Assembly: GCA_036384915.1 (NCBI GenBank)
Contig: DASVLJ010000074.1
Location: 6,589-70,588 of the forward strand
DNA from: PKWO01 sp036384915
GTDB lineage: Bacteria; Pseudomonadota; Gammaproteobacteria; Burkholderiales; Burkholderiaceae_D
Length of the DNA: 64,000 nucleotides
Reading direction: 5' to 3'
The notes beneath the pieces were generated by a model, which worked only from the letters and a program-made list of their open reading frames with translations, was not told the DNA's origin and searched no databases. Made by a program: the position numbers and the translations under genes. This document shows, one piece after another, positions 18,429 to 25,674 of the stretch (position 1 is the stretch's first letter; each line of letters opens with the position of its first letter).

Positions 18429-18454
18429 AAAAAAAGCCGGACGAATCCGGCTTT
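18429..18454 (-). terminator. Rho-independent terminator after rplI
   Basis: Read on the minus strand, AAAGCCGGA, loop TTCG, TCCGGCTTT is followed by a T run. The stem is nine pairs with a stable UUCG tetraloop, 20 bases past the rplI stop. It ends the rpsF-priB-rpsR-rplI transcript before dnaB. Confidence 0.85.
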
Positions 18455-18474
18455 CTCGTTTCCTCGAAAGGAAA

Positions 18475-18927
18475 TCAGACGTGTTCGCCCAGGACCGACA
18501 CGGTAACGTCGACAACGACGTCGGTGTGCAGCGCGACAGCGATGGTCTGGTCGCCAACGACCTTCAGCGGGCCTTGCGGCAGGCGCACTTGGGCCTTTTC
18601 GACCGGGAAGCCTTGCTTGGTCAGGGCTTCGGCGATGTCGAAGTTGGTGACGGAACCGAACAGACGGCCGTCGACGCCGGCCTTTTGCGAGATCTGGACG
18701 GTCAGGCCGGCCAGCTTTTCGCCTTGGGCTTGAGCTTCGGCCAGCTTGGCGGCGGCAGCCTTTTCCAGCTCGGCGCGCTTGGTTTCGAATTCGGCGATGG
18801 CCGTGGTCGTGGCGCGGCGGGCCTTGCGCTGCGGGATCAGGAAGTTACGGGCGAAACCGTCCTTGACCTTGACCACATCACCGAGGTTGCCCAGATTGAC
18901 GACTTTTTCCAACAGAATGACTTGCAT
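18475..18927 (-). CDS. rplI: 50S ribosomal protein L9
   Basis: A 150-residue L9: the N-terminal domain MQVILLEKVVNLGNLGDVVK and DGFARNFLIPQRKARRAT binds 23S rRNA, joined by a long helix (ETKRAELEKAAAAKLAEAQA) to the C-terminal domain. Length and both domains match the family. Last gene of the rpsF-priB-rpsR-rplI operon; a terminator follows. Confidence 0.98.
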   Translation of the reverse strand: MQVILLEKVVNLGNLGDVVKVKDGFARNFLIPQRKARRATTTAIAEFETKRAELEKAAAAKLAEAQAQGEKLAGLTVQISQKAGVDGRLFGSVTNFDIAEALTKQGFPVEKAQVRLPQGPLKVVGDQTIAVALHTDVVVDVTVSVLGEHV

Positions 18928-18967
18928 GTTTTTCTCCAGATTCTTCAGGTAACCGAGTTGTCGTCAA

Positions 18968-19258
18968 TTACGCGTTGTGCAGATCGGTGTACGGCAACAG
19001 CGCGAGGTAACGAGCGCGCTTGATTGCGGTATCAACCTGGCGTTGATAGTGGGCCTTGGTGCCGGTCAGGCGGGCCGGCATGATCTTGCCGTTTTCCTGA
19101 ACGAAATCCTTCAGCGTGTCGACGTCCTTGTAGTCGACTTGTTCAACGCCTGCAGCGGTGAAGCGGCAGAATTTCTTGCGCTTGAACAGCGGGTTTTGCT
19201 GTTGGCGCTTTTGCTTGAGCTTGAGCTTGTTCTTATCGAATTTTTTACCGAATGCCAT
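18968..19258 (-). CDS. rpsR: 30S ribosomal protein S18
   Basis: A 96-residue S18 with the conserved core KKFCRFTAAGVEQVDYKDVD, then DTLKDFVQENGKIMPARLTG and KRARYLALLPY. The N-terminal extension MAFGKKFDKNKLKLKQKRQQ is lysine-rich, as is usual in betaproteobacteria. It binds S6 in the small subunit platform, and rpsF is in the same operon. Confidence 0.98.
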   Translation of the reverse strand: MAFGKKFDKNKLKLKQKRQQQNPLFKRKKFCRFTAAGVEQVDYKDVDTLKDFVQENGKIMPARLTGTKAHYQRQVDTAIKRARYLALLPYTDLHNA

Positions 19259-19287
19259 GGTGGGCTCCTGTATCTTGAAAAATGGGT

Positions 19288-19575
19288 CTAATCGAAATCA
19301 ACGATGTGAAACACGAGTGCCTTGCTGTTGCGGTTCTTGCGCGCCAGAAAACCTGTGAACCGGAATGTCCCGCCCAATTCGGCTTGATGGAATCGCCCTG
19401 AAATTTCTCCCGCGGCAAGCGCGGCAACTTCCAGTTCGACCAATCTCGGGATGCCCGCTTCGACTTGTTCCGATTGGTGCAGCAGCTTGGCTGCAACGAC
19501 CGGGATGCCTGCCGGTGTGTAGCGAATACCTTCGCGTTCGGCAATGCTGGCAACAAGTACGAGCGTGTTCTCCAG
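19288..19575 (-). CDS. priB: Primosomal replication protein N (PriB), probable CTG start
   Basis: PriB is a single-OB-fold protein that helps PriA restart stalled replication forks. Signatures are EREGIRYTPAGIPVVAAKLL, VELEVAALAAGEISGRFH and FTGFLARKNRNSKALVFHIV. No ATG or GTG is placed to begin it. CTG at 19573-19575 has AAGGAG five bases upstream and gives an N-terminus ENTLVLVASI that lines up with Escherichia coli TNRLVLSGTV. The alternative TTG at 19594-19596 has no ribosome site and adds seven residues. I take CTG as start (95 aa). It lies in its usual place between rpsF and rpsR. Confidence 0.88.
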   Translation of the reverse strand: MENTLVLVASIAEREGIRYTPAGIPVVAAKLLHQSEQVEAGIPRLVELEVAALAAGEISGRFHQAELGGTFRFTGFLARKNRNSKALVFHIVDFD

Positions 19576-19602
19576 TGGTTCTCCTTGCGCAGTCAATCGC
19601 TA

Positions 19603-19971
19603 TTAAGCAGCAGGAGCCTCGGCGCGGTGGGCCTTGGCAGATTCTTCCTTCTGCACAGCCTTCATCATCGGCGACGGTGCGGTCTCGGCCTTCTTCATCT
19701 TGACGGTCAGATGGCGCAGGACGGCATCGTTGAACTTGAAGCCGGTTTCGATTTCGACCAGCGTCTCGTTGTCGCACTCGATGTTCATGCAAACATAGTG
19801 TGCCTTGGCGAGCTTCTGGATCATGTAAGCCATCTGGCGACGACCCCAGTCTTCAACACGGTGAACCTTGCCGCCGCGAGTCGTGACGATGCCCTTGTAA
19901 CGCTCGATCATGGCAGGCACTTGCTCGCTTTGGTCCGGGTGGACGATAAATACGATTTCATAGTGACGCAT
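19603..19971 (-). CDS. rpsF: 30S ribosomal protein S6
   Basis: A 122-residue S6: MRHYEIVFIVHPDQSEQVPA, then VHRVEDWGRRQMAYMIQKL and CMNIECDNETLVEIETGFKF, ending in an alanine/lysine-rich tail after LRHLTVKMKKAE. It has AAGGAG upstream of ATG 19971 and leads the rpsF-priB-rpsR-rplI operon. Confidence 0.98.
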   Translation of the reverse strand: MRHYEIVFIVHPDQSEQVPAMIERYKGIVTTRGGKVHRVEDWGRRQMAYMIQKLAKAHYVCMNIECDNETLVEIETGFKFNDAVLRHLTVKMKKAETAPSPMMKAVQKEESAKAHRAEAPAA

Positions 19972-20201
19972 AGTTGCTCCTTATGGACAATTAAGGAAAT
20001 TCGGCTCGATCAACAGCGGATCGGGAAGAATCCCCAAGCCCACCCCGGCGTCAAGACGGGTGTGGGAAGTGAGAAAAGCCCAAGACTATACCGCGCTTTG
20101 ACAGAAAACTCAATGCTTTCAGGTATTTATCGCCAAAGGCGGCCCGCACGCCGCGCCAAAGCGCCATTTCCCTGGGCAGACAGCTTGCAAAATCCCCAAT
20201 C

Positions 20202-20234
20202 CTGTATAAAAATACAGGCTGTGGAAATGCACAG
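20202..20234. promoter_or_regulatory. Two adjacent SOS (LexA) boxes
   Basis: CTGTATAAAAATACAG (20202-20217) and CTGTGGAAATGCACAG (20219-20234) both fit CTGT-N8-ACAG exactly and are separated by one base. They lie 65-98 bases before lexA, so LexA autoregulation through two sites, as in other proteobacteria, is expected. Confidence 0.9.
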
Positions 20235-20299
20235 TTCGTGCACAGCCTTACCACGTCAGCACCCTGACGAACCATTAAACGGACACCAGCGCCCAGCCC

Positions 20300-20974
20300 A
20301 TGCTCAAGCTCACCGCCCGCCAGGAGCAAATCCTGAACCTCATCCGCGAAGCCATCGACAACACCGGCTTCCCGCCCACCCGTGCCGAAATCGCCCATGA
20401 ACTCGGTTTCAAATCGGCCAACGCGGCGGAAGAACACTTGCAGGCGCTGGCACGCAAGGGCGCCATCGAAATCTCGCCCGGCACCTCGCGCGGCATCCGC
20501 CTGTGCAACGACTGGGGCGCGGAGCGCGGCGCCGACCGCTTCGGCAACGCCGGCGGCAACCAACTGGCCCTGCCCCACCCTGCCCTGCTGCAACTGAGCC
20601 TGCCCCTGGTCGGCCGCGTGGCCGCCGGCTCGCCCATACTGGCACAGGAACACATCGAAACCACCTACAACGTCGACCCCAACCTGTTCGCCGCCAAGCC
20701 GGACTACCTGCTGAAGGTGCGCGGCATGTCCATGCGCGACGCCGGCATCATGGATGGCGACTTGCTGGCCGTGAAAAAGACCGACACCGCGCGCAACGGC
20801 CAAATCATCGTCGCGCGCCTGGGCGACGATGTGACGGTGAAGCGCTACCGCAAGACCGGCGGCCTGATCGAACTCTTGCCCGAGAATCCCGACTTCAAGA
20901 CCATCCGCGTGGACGACCCCGAGCAATTTGCGCTGGAAGGCCTGGCCGTCGGCTTGATGCGCGCTTGGGGCTGA
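20300..20974 (+). CDS. lexA: SOS repressor LexA
   Basis: Repressor of the SOS regulon, inactivated by RecA-stimulated self-cleavage. The N-terminal winged helix is LTARQEQILNLIREAIDNTG with the recognition helix PTRAEIAHELGFKSANAAEE. The self-cleavage site is the Ala-Gly in GRVAAGSPI. The catalytic Ser is in VRGMSMRDAGIMDGD and the Lys in LAVKKTDTA. The 224-residue length fits. Two LexA boxes lie upstream. A SRAP gene and a dinB-type gene in the island at 60-64 kb are classic SOS-linked families, although both are damaged. Confidence 0.98.
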   Translation: MLKLTARQEQILNLIREAIDNTGFPPTRAEIAHELGFKSANAAEEHLQALARKGAIEISPGTSRGIRLCNDWGAERGADRFGNAGGNQLALPHPALLQLSLPLVGRVAAGSPILAQEHIETTYNVDPNLFAAKPDYLLKVRGMSMRDAGIMDGDLLAVKKTDTARNGQIIVARLGDDVTVKRYRKTGGLIELLPENPDFKTIRVDDPEQFALEGLAVGLMRAWG

Positions 20975-20985
20975 GACTGGTTTGC

Positions 20986-21023
20986 TCCCCTCGCCCGCAG
21001 GCGGGAAAGGGGTGGGGGTGAGG
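20986..21023. repeat. CTCCCGC-type palindromic repeat
   Basis: CCCCTCGCCCGCAGGCGGGA continues into AAGGGGTGGGGGTGAGGG just after the lexA stop. It is the intergenic relative of the palindrome inside xdhC and may serve as a terminator for lexA. Confidence 0.6.
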
Positions 21024-21102
21024 GATGTTGTGAACTGACTCAGCTCGTCAAGACGCGAGGCCGTGCTGGCCCTATTGGTTTGACTAAAAATTTGAAAAAT
21101 CA

Positions 21103-21720
21103 ATGACCCATTTTCATCTCTACGGCAACCGCGAATCCGGCCACAGCTACAAAGTCAAACTCCTGCTCTCAGTCGCCAGTGTGCCGCATGAGTACACCGA
21201 AATTGACCTGCTGCTGCCGCGCGAAGAACGTCCCGAATCATTCCGCAGCCGCTCAAAATTCGGCGAAGTGCCGCTACTCGTGCACGGCGAAAAAACGCTG
21301 GTGCAATCCTGCGCCATCCTGCATTACCTCGCCGATCACCTGAAAGGCTTCGGCGGCGAATCGGCCGAGCGACTGGACCGCTGCCGTGAATGGCTGTTCT
21401 GGGAAGCCAACCGCATTGCCATGTCCCTGCCGCACTTGCGCTTCGCACGCAAGTTCGCGCCTGAGCAGTACCCGGAAGGAGCCTTGCAGTGGCTGGGGCA
21501 GCGTTACGAGAGCGATATCGCGCGGCTGGAGCATGAATTCTCAGACGGACGACGCTTCATTCTCGGTGACGACGCGAGCATCGCGGACTTCGCCCTGTGC
21601 GGCTACATGTTCTGGCCGGAACAGGCGGGCGTGGAATTTCCGGCACATGTGAATCGCTGGCTGGACAATATCCGCGCGCTGCCTGGGTGGAAGCATCCAT
21701 ACGAGTTAATGCGCCCTTGA
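21103..21720 (+). CDS. Glutathione S-transferase family protein
   Basis: A 205-residue GST. The N-terminal thioredoxin fold (HLYGNRESGHSYKVKLLLSV; KFGEVPLLVHGEKTLVQSCA, with the glutathione gamma-glutamyl-binding cis-Pro and Gln-Ser) is followed by an all-helical C-terminal domain (about 90-205; DDASIADFALCGYMFWPEQA). The substrate is unknown. The start ATG at 21103 lacks a clear ribosome site. It is preceded by a repeat and stands alone. Confidence 0.88.
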   Translation: MTHFHLYGNRESGHSYKVKLLLSVASVPHEYTEIDLLLPREERPESFRSRSKFGEVPLLVHGEKTLVQSCAILHYLADHLKGFGGESAERLDRCREWLFWEANRIAMSLPHLRFARKFAPEQYPEGALQWLGQRYESDIARLEHEFSDGRRFILGDDASIADFALCGYMFWPEQAGVEFPAHVNRWLDNIRALPGWKHPYELMRP

Positions 21721-21765
21721 ACGACCACCACTCGATGCTGGCAGCACGAACAACCCAAACTGCTT

Positions 21766-21936
21766 CTGGAATTAAAAATACAATTCATCGCACCAGCCAA
21801 GGTGGGCAAACCCTCTGTCACAGGGCGGACCGTTTCACGCGGCGGCAGAATCGTCTCTCTCGAAGGCTGCTTGCAGCAAGATGGCAAACTGGCGGCAAAT
21901 GCCATCGCCACGGTCATGATCAAGACAGGCGCCTGA
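21766..21936 (+). pseudogene. C-terminal remnant of a PaaI-type hotdog thioesterase
   Basis: The frame reads LELKIQFIAPAKVG, then VTGRTVSRGGRIVSLEG and DGKLAANAIATVMIKTGA before the stop. This is the last 55 or so residues of a PaaI-like acyl-CoA thioesterase (strand, RGGRI turn, DGKL turn, ATA-V strand). No start codon, N-terminal hotdog half or active-site region exists upstream, where the GST gene ends. I read it as a truncated relic. Confidence 0.65.
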
Positions 21937-22008
21937 ACAAGATTGTTGCACGCCGTTTATTGCGACCAAGTTCAAGCGCAACATCCCAAACACATCTTCG
22001 GAGCAGCC

Positions 22009-22488
22009 ATGAGTGTGATCGAATCCAAAGTCGTCAACATCGACGAATTGAAACTCGAGCATTTCGAGCAAGGCAATAAGTTCGCCAGCGACGCCGTGCG
22101 CATCGGCCCGTTGCTGGGCGCAAAAGACCTCGGCTATTCCTATGACGTCGTTCCACCCGGAAAAGCTTCCTGTCCCTTCCACAGCCACCGCGCCGAGGAA
22201 GAAATGTTCTTCATCGTCAAGGGCACCGGCACGCTGCGCTACGGCGACGAAAAGCGCAAAATCCGCGCCGGCGACTTCATCTGCTGCCCAACCGGCGGCC
22301 CCGAAACTGCGCACCAGATCATCAACGACTCAGGCGCCGAACTGGCCTATATCTCCGTCAGCACCATGATGCCGGCCGAGGTGTGCGAATATCCCGATTC
22401 GAAGAAGATCGGCGCGTTCGGCGGCGACGTGCGGCACATGACGCTGGCCGGGAGCAATGTCGACTACTGGGTGGACGAATTGCCGTAG
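22009..22488 (+). CDS. Cupin domain protein
   Basis: A 159-residue single-domain cupin. Cupin motif 1 is CPFHSHRAEEEMFFIVKGTG (two His and a Glu as metal ligands) and motif 2 is GPETAHQIINDSGAE. ATG 22009 follows GGAGC. Small cupins are often sugar isomerases or dioxygenases; nothing here fixes the substrate. The C-terminal region (DSKKIGAFGGDVRHM, NVDYWVDELP) is typical of a conserved uncharacterised cupin subfamily. Confidence 0.85.
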   Translation: MSVIESKVVNIDELKLEHFEQGNKFASDAVRIGPLLGAKDLGYSYDVVPPGKASCPFHSHRAEEEMFFIVKGTGTLRYGDEKRKIRAGDFICCPTGGPETAHQIINDSGAELAYISVSTMMPAEVCEYPDSKKIGAFGGDVRHMTLAGSNVDYWVDELP

Positions 22489-22693
22489 CGGCTTAGTAGG
22501 GCGCGGCGTATTGCGCCGAATGGAAAAGCAACGATCCTCATGCCCGACCAAGCGCGATTTTCAGAATCGATTCCCGACGAGGCATGTTGTCCGGGCGAGC
22601 GACAGCGGCACGGTGAGCGTGGGATCCGGCAGAGGCGATACTGGGTACGCTTGATTTGCGACGAGCGGAACATTCGGTGCAATACGTTGCGCC

Positions 22694-23044
22694 TTACAGC
22701 AACTCAATCCCGAACCGTCGCACAATCAGCGCAAACGCGCCAAAGCACAGAATGGTAATCAGGCAGCACGCCGCCAGCGCAAGCCAAAAGCCCAGCCGTT
22801 GCAGCAGCCACGGAAACGCCAGGAACATGGGCAAGGTCGGGACGACGTACCAGAACGTGTACCAGGCATGATTCGCCACCTTTTCGGTGGAGTGCGTTTC
22901 GATATGCAGCCAGATCAAGGCCAGGATCGTTACCAGCGGCAGAGCCGCGATCAGGCCGCCCAGCCTGTCGCTGCGCTTGGCAATTTCCGAGACCAGCACG
23001 ACGACGCCGGCCGTTACTGCGTATTTGGTGATCATCCACAGCAT
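22694..23044 (-). CDS. DUF3147 family membrane protein
   Basis: A 116-residue protein with four predicted membrane helices (starting MLWMITKYAVTAGVVVLVSE, then LGGLIAALPLVTILALIWL, WYVVPTLPMFLAFPWLL and FWLALAACCLITILCFGAFA). It matches DUF3147, a family of unknown function. It follows the DUF4259-like gene by eight bases on the same strand and is probably co-transcribed with it. Confidence 0.8.
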   Translation of the reverse strand: MLWMITKYAVTAGVVVLVSEIAKRSDRLGGLIAALPLVTILALIWLHIETHSTEKVANHAWYTFWYVVPTLPMFLAFPWLLQRLGFWLALAACCLITILCFGAFALIVRRFGIELL

Positions 23045-23052
23045 GGCTTACC

Positions 23053-23919
23053 TCACAAATGTTTGATCAATGTCGCAAGCTCGCCCCCCATCGGGAGTCC
23101 GTTATACGTTCGGGAATATGCGGCATAGGATATCGGCCAATCACATTCAATCGCGAATGAAACAGGCAATTTCGACAGATGGGGCCGAACCAGTTCCGGG
23201 TCCAGCTCGATGCGGCCCAGCAATTCAAGGCCGAGTTCCTTCGCATGCTTGCGCTTGGGGATAAATCTCCCGGCACCTCTGGTTTGCAGATGGAAAATCA
23301 TGCGGCCGCTTATCGCTTCATCCAATGTCGGCTTGGCTGACGAATCCACTGCAAGAGAAGCCAGTGCGCACCACGGCAGCCAGTCGAACATCCTTCCCGT
23401 ATCCAATACCACCATGGCACTCCACCCATCCGCCTGGAACGGCGAATCCGTCGGGAGCATATAGGGACGCCGGCCGCGTCCGTCCATGGTCGGGAATGCA
23501 TAGACTTCTCCGGTTTGAACCACCATATCCGGTTTCTTCCCCGTCGTCGCGCGCTCCCGCAACGGACGCGGCGACTTCAAGCGCCCAGCCAATTCTGCAA
23601 GCACCTTGGCCCGCTTGGCAAGAAACTTGTCGTCCGCGCCCCGCCCCTTCTGGTTCGCCAAATCCAGGCCGCCTTCGATGATCTTCAAGGCATTCCCGCT
23701 TGCCTCGGCACAGGCGATGCCGCGCTTTTCGAACTGGTCGGCCGCGACCAGCCAGAAATACGCGGCATCGCCATCGGAAGGAGCGCAATCGCCGTGCAAG
23801 TGCTTCAGGTGGCTGAGCAACTGGGCGCCATCCGCGGGGACCTTGCATAGCAAAGCGAGAGTATTCTTCAAGTCCGACGCGGAATCGTCGTCGTATAGCG
23901 CGGCGCCCCAGGCTCCCAT
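23053..23919 (-). CDS. DUF4259-like protein
   Basis: A 288-residue soluble protein. The N-terminus MGAWGAALYDDDSASDLKNT matches the start of DUF4259 (MGAWG-x-x-x-DxDxAxD), followed by a helical region. The rest (MLPTDSPFQADGWSAMVVLD; MFDWLPWCALASLAVDSSA) I do not recognise. No function is known for the family. Confidence 0.65.
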   Translation of the reverse strand: MGAWGAALYDDDSASDLKNTLALLCKVPADGAQLLSHLKHLHGDCAPSDGDAAYFWLVAADQFEKRGIACAEASGNALKIIEGGLDLANQKGRGADDKFLAKRAKVLAELAGRLKSPRPLRERATTGKKPDMVVQTGEVYAFPTMDGRGRRPYMLPTDSPFQADGWSAMVVLDTGRMFDWLPWCALASLAVDSSAKPTLDEAISGRMIFHLQTRGAGRFIPKRKHAKELGLELLGRIELDPELVRPHLSKLPVSFAIECDWPISYAAYSRTYNGLPMGGELATLIKHL

Positions 23920-23956
23920 ATGGCCCCAGATTCTTTATCGTTGAATGAACGGCATA

Positions 23957-23988
23957 GCGGTAGTGCGCAATGCATTGCGCATTACCGC
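23957..23988. repeat. 32-bp near-perfect palindrome
   Basis: GCGGTAGTGCGCAATG is followed directly by CATTGCGCATTACCGC, its reverse complement but for one position. It overlaps the stop of the membrane protein gene at 23982-24455 and lies before the DUF4259-like gene start, where it could reduce read-through. Confidence 0.7.
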
Positions 23989-24455
23989 ACGAAACCGTGC
24001 CGGCTTCGCAAAATGTCTACGCAACCCAGCACTAAAATGAATGCCCAACAGCCGATAGCAAGGGCACCGCCAATCTGAATACCTTGATACAAATACGTCG
24101 TCAGATAAAGCCAATATTGCGCTACGAACGAACTGATTACACACACGGAGGCCTGCGCCCGTACTGCCAATCCAAGGCAAACCAACGGCAGGAAAAACGT
24201 CCCCACAGCCGCGATCAAAGTAAATGCCCCGGACACTTTTCCGCGAATCACCTCTGCCGCACTGCTTTTCACTACTTCGTATGGATAGATGTAGGAGTCT
24301 TCAGTGACGGTCTTCCCATGCGCCTCGGCCTTGCCGGTGCATTTCGATAAGGGCATGAAGAAGCAGCACATGAGCAGCACCGCGACACCCCTTTTCAGAA
24401 ATGTGAGTGAGCGATTCGAGTTCAACTGAGAGCCCCTCTCACGGACACTCTTCAT
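23982..24455 (-). CDS. Hypothetical membrane protein
   Basis: A 157-residue protein with a first hydrophobic segment after a short basic N-terminus (KRGVAVLLMCCFFMPLSKC), which could be a signal anchor, and then three membrane helices (FTLIAAVGTFFLPLVCLGLA; SSFVAQYWLYLTTYLYQG; IGGALAIGCWAFILVLGCVD). The family is not recognised. Its start region overlaps the end of the upstream 174-aa gene by 17 bases, so they are probably co-transcribed. Confidence 0.6.
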   Translation of the reverse strand: MKSVRERGSQLNSNRSLTFLKRGVAVLLMCCFFMPLSKCTGKAEAHGKTVTEDSYIYPYEVVKSSAAEVIRGKVSGAFTLIAAVGTFFLPLVCLGLAVRAQASVCVISSFVAQYWLYLTTYLYQGIQIGGALAIGCWAFILVLGCVDILRSRHGFVR

Positions 24456-24963
24456 TCAAAAACCGCGTAAACGTCGCATACTCCTTGCGCCGCGTCGCCC
24501 CGTCCTCCGGCACGTTGGAGTAAAAGAACCACTCGCGCGTCGGCGAGTTGAGACGTTCCAGCATCTTGTCCATCCTGGCGCGGATTTCGGCCAGCAGGCT
24601 TTGGTTGGCGGCGGGCTGTGCTGCCGTTGCGGCGCTTTTGTCGGGCTTGGCTTCGAGGTAGACGTCGAGCGGCGCCATCTTGGTCATTTCGGGGAAATGC
24701 AGGGTCATGCACTCGAGGCCGCCCGCGCTGGAGTTCTTGATGGCGAGCTTGAAGACGATGGAACCGTAGGTAGCGGCGATGTTCCAGGCGTGGCCGGTGA
24801 TTTCGAATTTCTTGGCGGCGAAGTAGGCTTTGAAGTCCTTGGCGGCGTCGTTGACGGCTGCTTGCTTGGCGGCGGCTTCCCTGGCGCTGACTTGCAGGGC
24901 GAGCTTTTCCAGTTCGGCCTTGGCGCTTTCGACCTGCATCATTTCTTCTATGGTCATTTTCAT
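24439..24963 (-). CDS. Hypothetical protein
   Basis: A 174-residue protein beginning MKMTIEEMMQVESAKAELEK, with a coiled-coil N-terminus (about 1-50), then a beta-rich middle (KKFEITGHAWNIAATYGSIV, GGLECMTLHFPEMTKMAPLD) and a helical C-terminus. I chose ATG 24963, with GGGAGC upstream; the longer open frame runs through a GTAGGGTGGG-type repeat (about 24985-25020), which is unlikely to be coding. I do not recognise the family. Confidence 0.55.
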   Translation of the reverse strand: MKMTIEEMMQVESAKAELEKLALQVSAREAAAKQAAVNDAAKDFKAYFAAKKFEITGHAWNIAATYGSIVFKLAIKNSSAGGLECMTLHFPEMTKMAPLDVYLEAKPDKSAATAAQPAANQSLLAEIRARMDKMLERLNSPTREWFFYSNVPEDGATRRKEYATFTRFLNEECP

Positions 24964-25110
24964 GGCCTGCTCCCGCAACATATTGACCGTAGGGTGGGAA
25001 AGCGAAGCGCACCCCACCAGCACCAAAAGAAAGTTATTTGACGCGCCTGGTGGAATCGCCGGGCGTCGCACGCTGCGCTTTTTCACCGGCGGCGAACAGC
25101 CCTACAAAAC

Positions 25111-25305
25111 CTACTTGGCTTCTTCGATCCACGCAGCCTGGATCGCCTCTAAAACCTTCTCTCCGCCGCGCGTGTGGTCGTCGTCGAAATCCTCCAACCC
25201 CACAACCCAATTATGCAGATCCGTGAAGCGTATGGTCAAGGGATCGATGTCGGGGTATTTGTCGTACAGCGCTTCGGCGATGGGGACAATGTCGGACCAT
25301 TTCAT
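25111..25305 (-). CDS. iscX: IscX, Fe-S cluster assembly accessory protein
   Basis: A 64-residue IscX: MKWSDIVPIAEALYDKYPDI, then DPLTIRFTDLHNWVVGLEDF and an acidic end. IscX binds IscS and iron and modulates cluster formation. The start at 25305 has GAGAGG upstream and leaves ten bases from fdx. Last gene of the isc operon. Confidence 0.93.
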   Translation of the reverse strand: MKWSDIVPIAEALYDKYPDIDPLTIRFTDLHNWVVGLEDFDDDHTRGGEKVLEAIQAAWIEEAK

Positions 25306-25315
25306 GGCTTGCCTC

Positions 25316-25657
25316 TCAATGGTTTTCGCTGGCGTGGTTGATGGTGTATTTGGGGATTTCCACGACCAGGTCGGCATCGGCCACCTTGGCCTGGCAGGAC
25401 AGGCGCGAGGTGGCTTCCAGGCCCCAGGCGCGGTCGAGCAGGTCTTCCTCCTTTTCCTCTGCCTCTTCCAGCGATTCGAAGCCTTCGCGCACGATCACGT
25501 GGCAGGTGGTGCAAGCGCAGGATTTTTCGCAGGCGTGCTCGATCTCGATGTCGTTTTCCAGCAGCAAATCGCAGATGGACTTGCCGGGCGGGGCGTTTTC
25601 GATGACGGCGCCTTCGGGGCAGAGCGTGGCGTGGGGCAATACTACGACTTGGGGCAC
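25316..25657 (-). CDS. fdx: ISC-type [2Fe-2S] ferredoxin
   Basis: A 113-residue adrenodoxin-type ferredoxin that supplies electrons for cluster assembly. The ligand loop is CEKSCACTTCHVIV, with a further Cys in RLSCQAKV. The N-terminus PQVVVLPHATLCPEGAVIEN is typical. It lies between hscA and iscX in the usual isc order. Confidence 0.95.
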   Translation of the reverse strand: MPQVVVLPHATLCPEGAVIENAPPGKSICDLLLENDIEIEHACEKSCACTTCHVIVREGFESLEEAEEKEEDLLDRAWGLEATSRLSCQAKVADADLVVEIPKYTINHASENH

Positions 25658-25674
25658 TTGGAACTCCTCAACTT

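Noticed and set aside
24964..25086. Longer start for the hypothetical protein ending at 24439
   Set aside because: The upstream frame runs through an intergenic GTAGGGTGGG repeat; ATG 24963 has a ribosome site.
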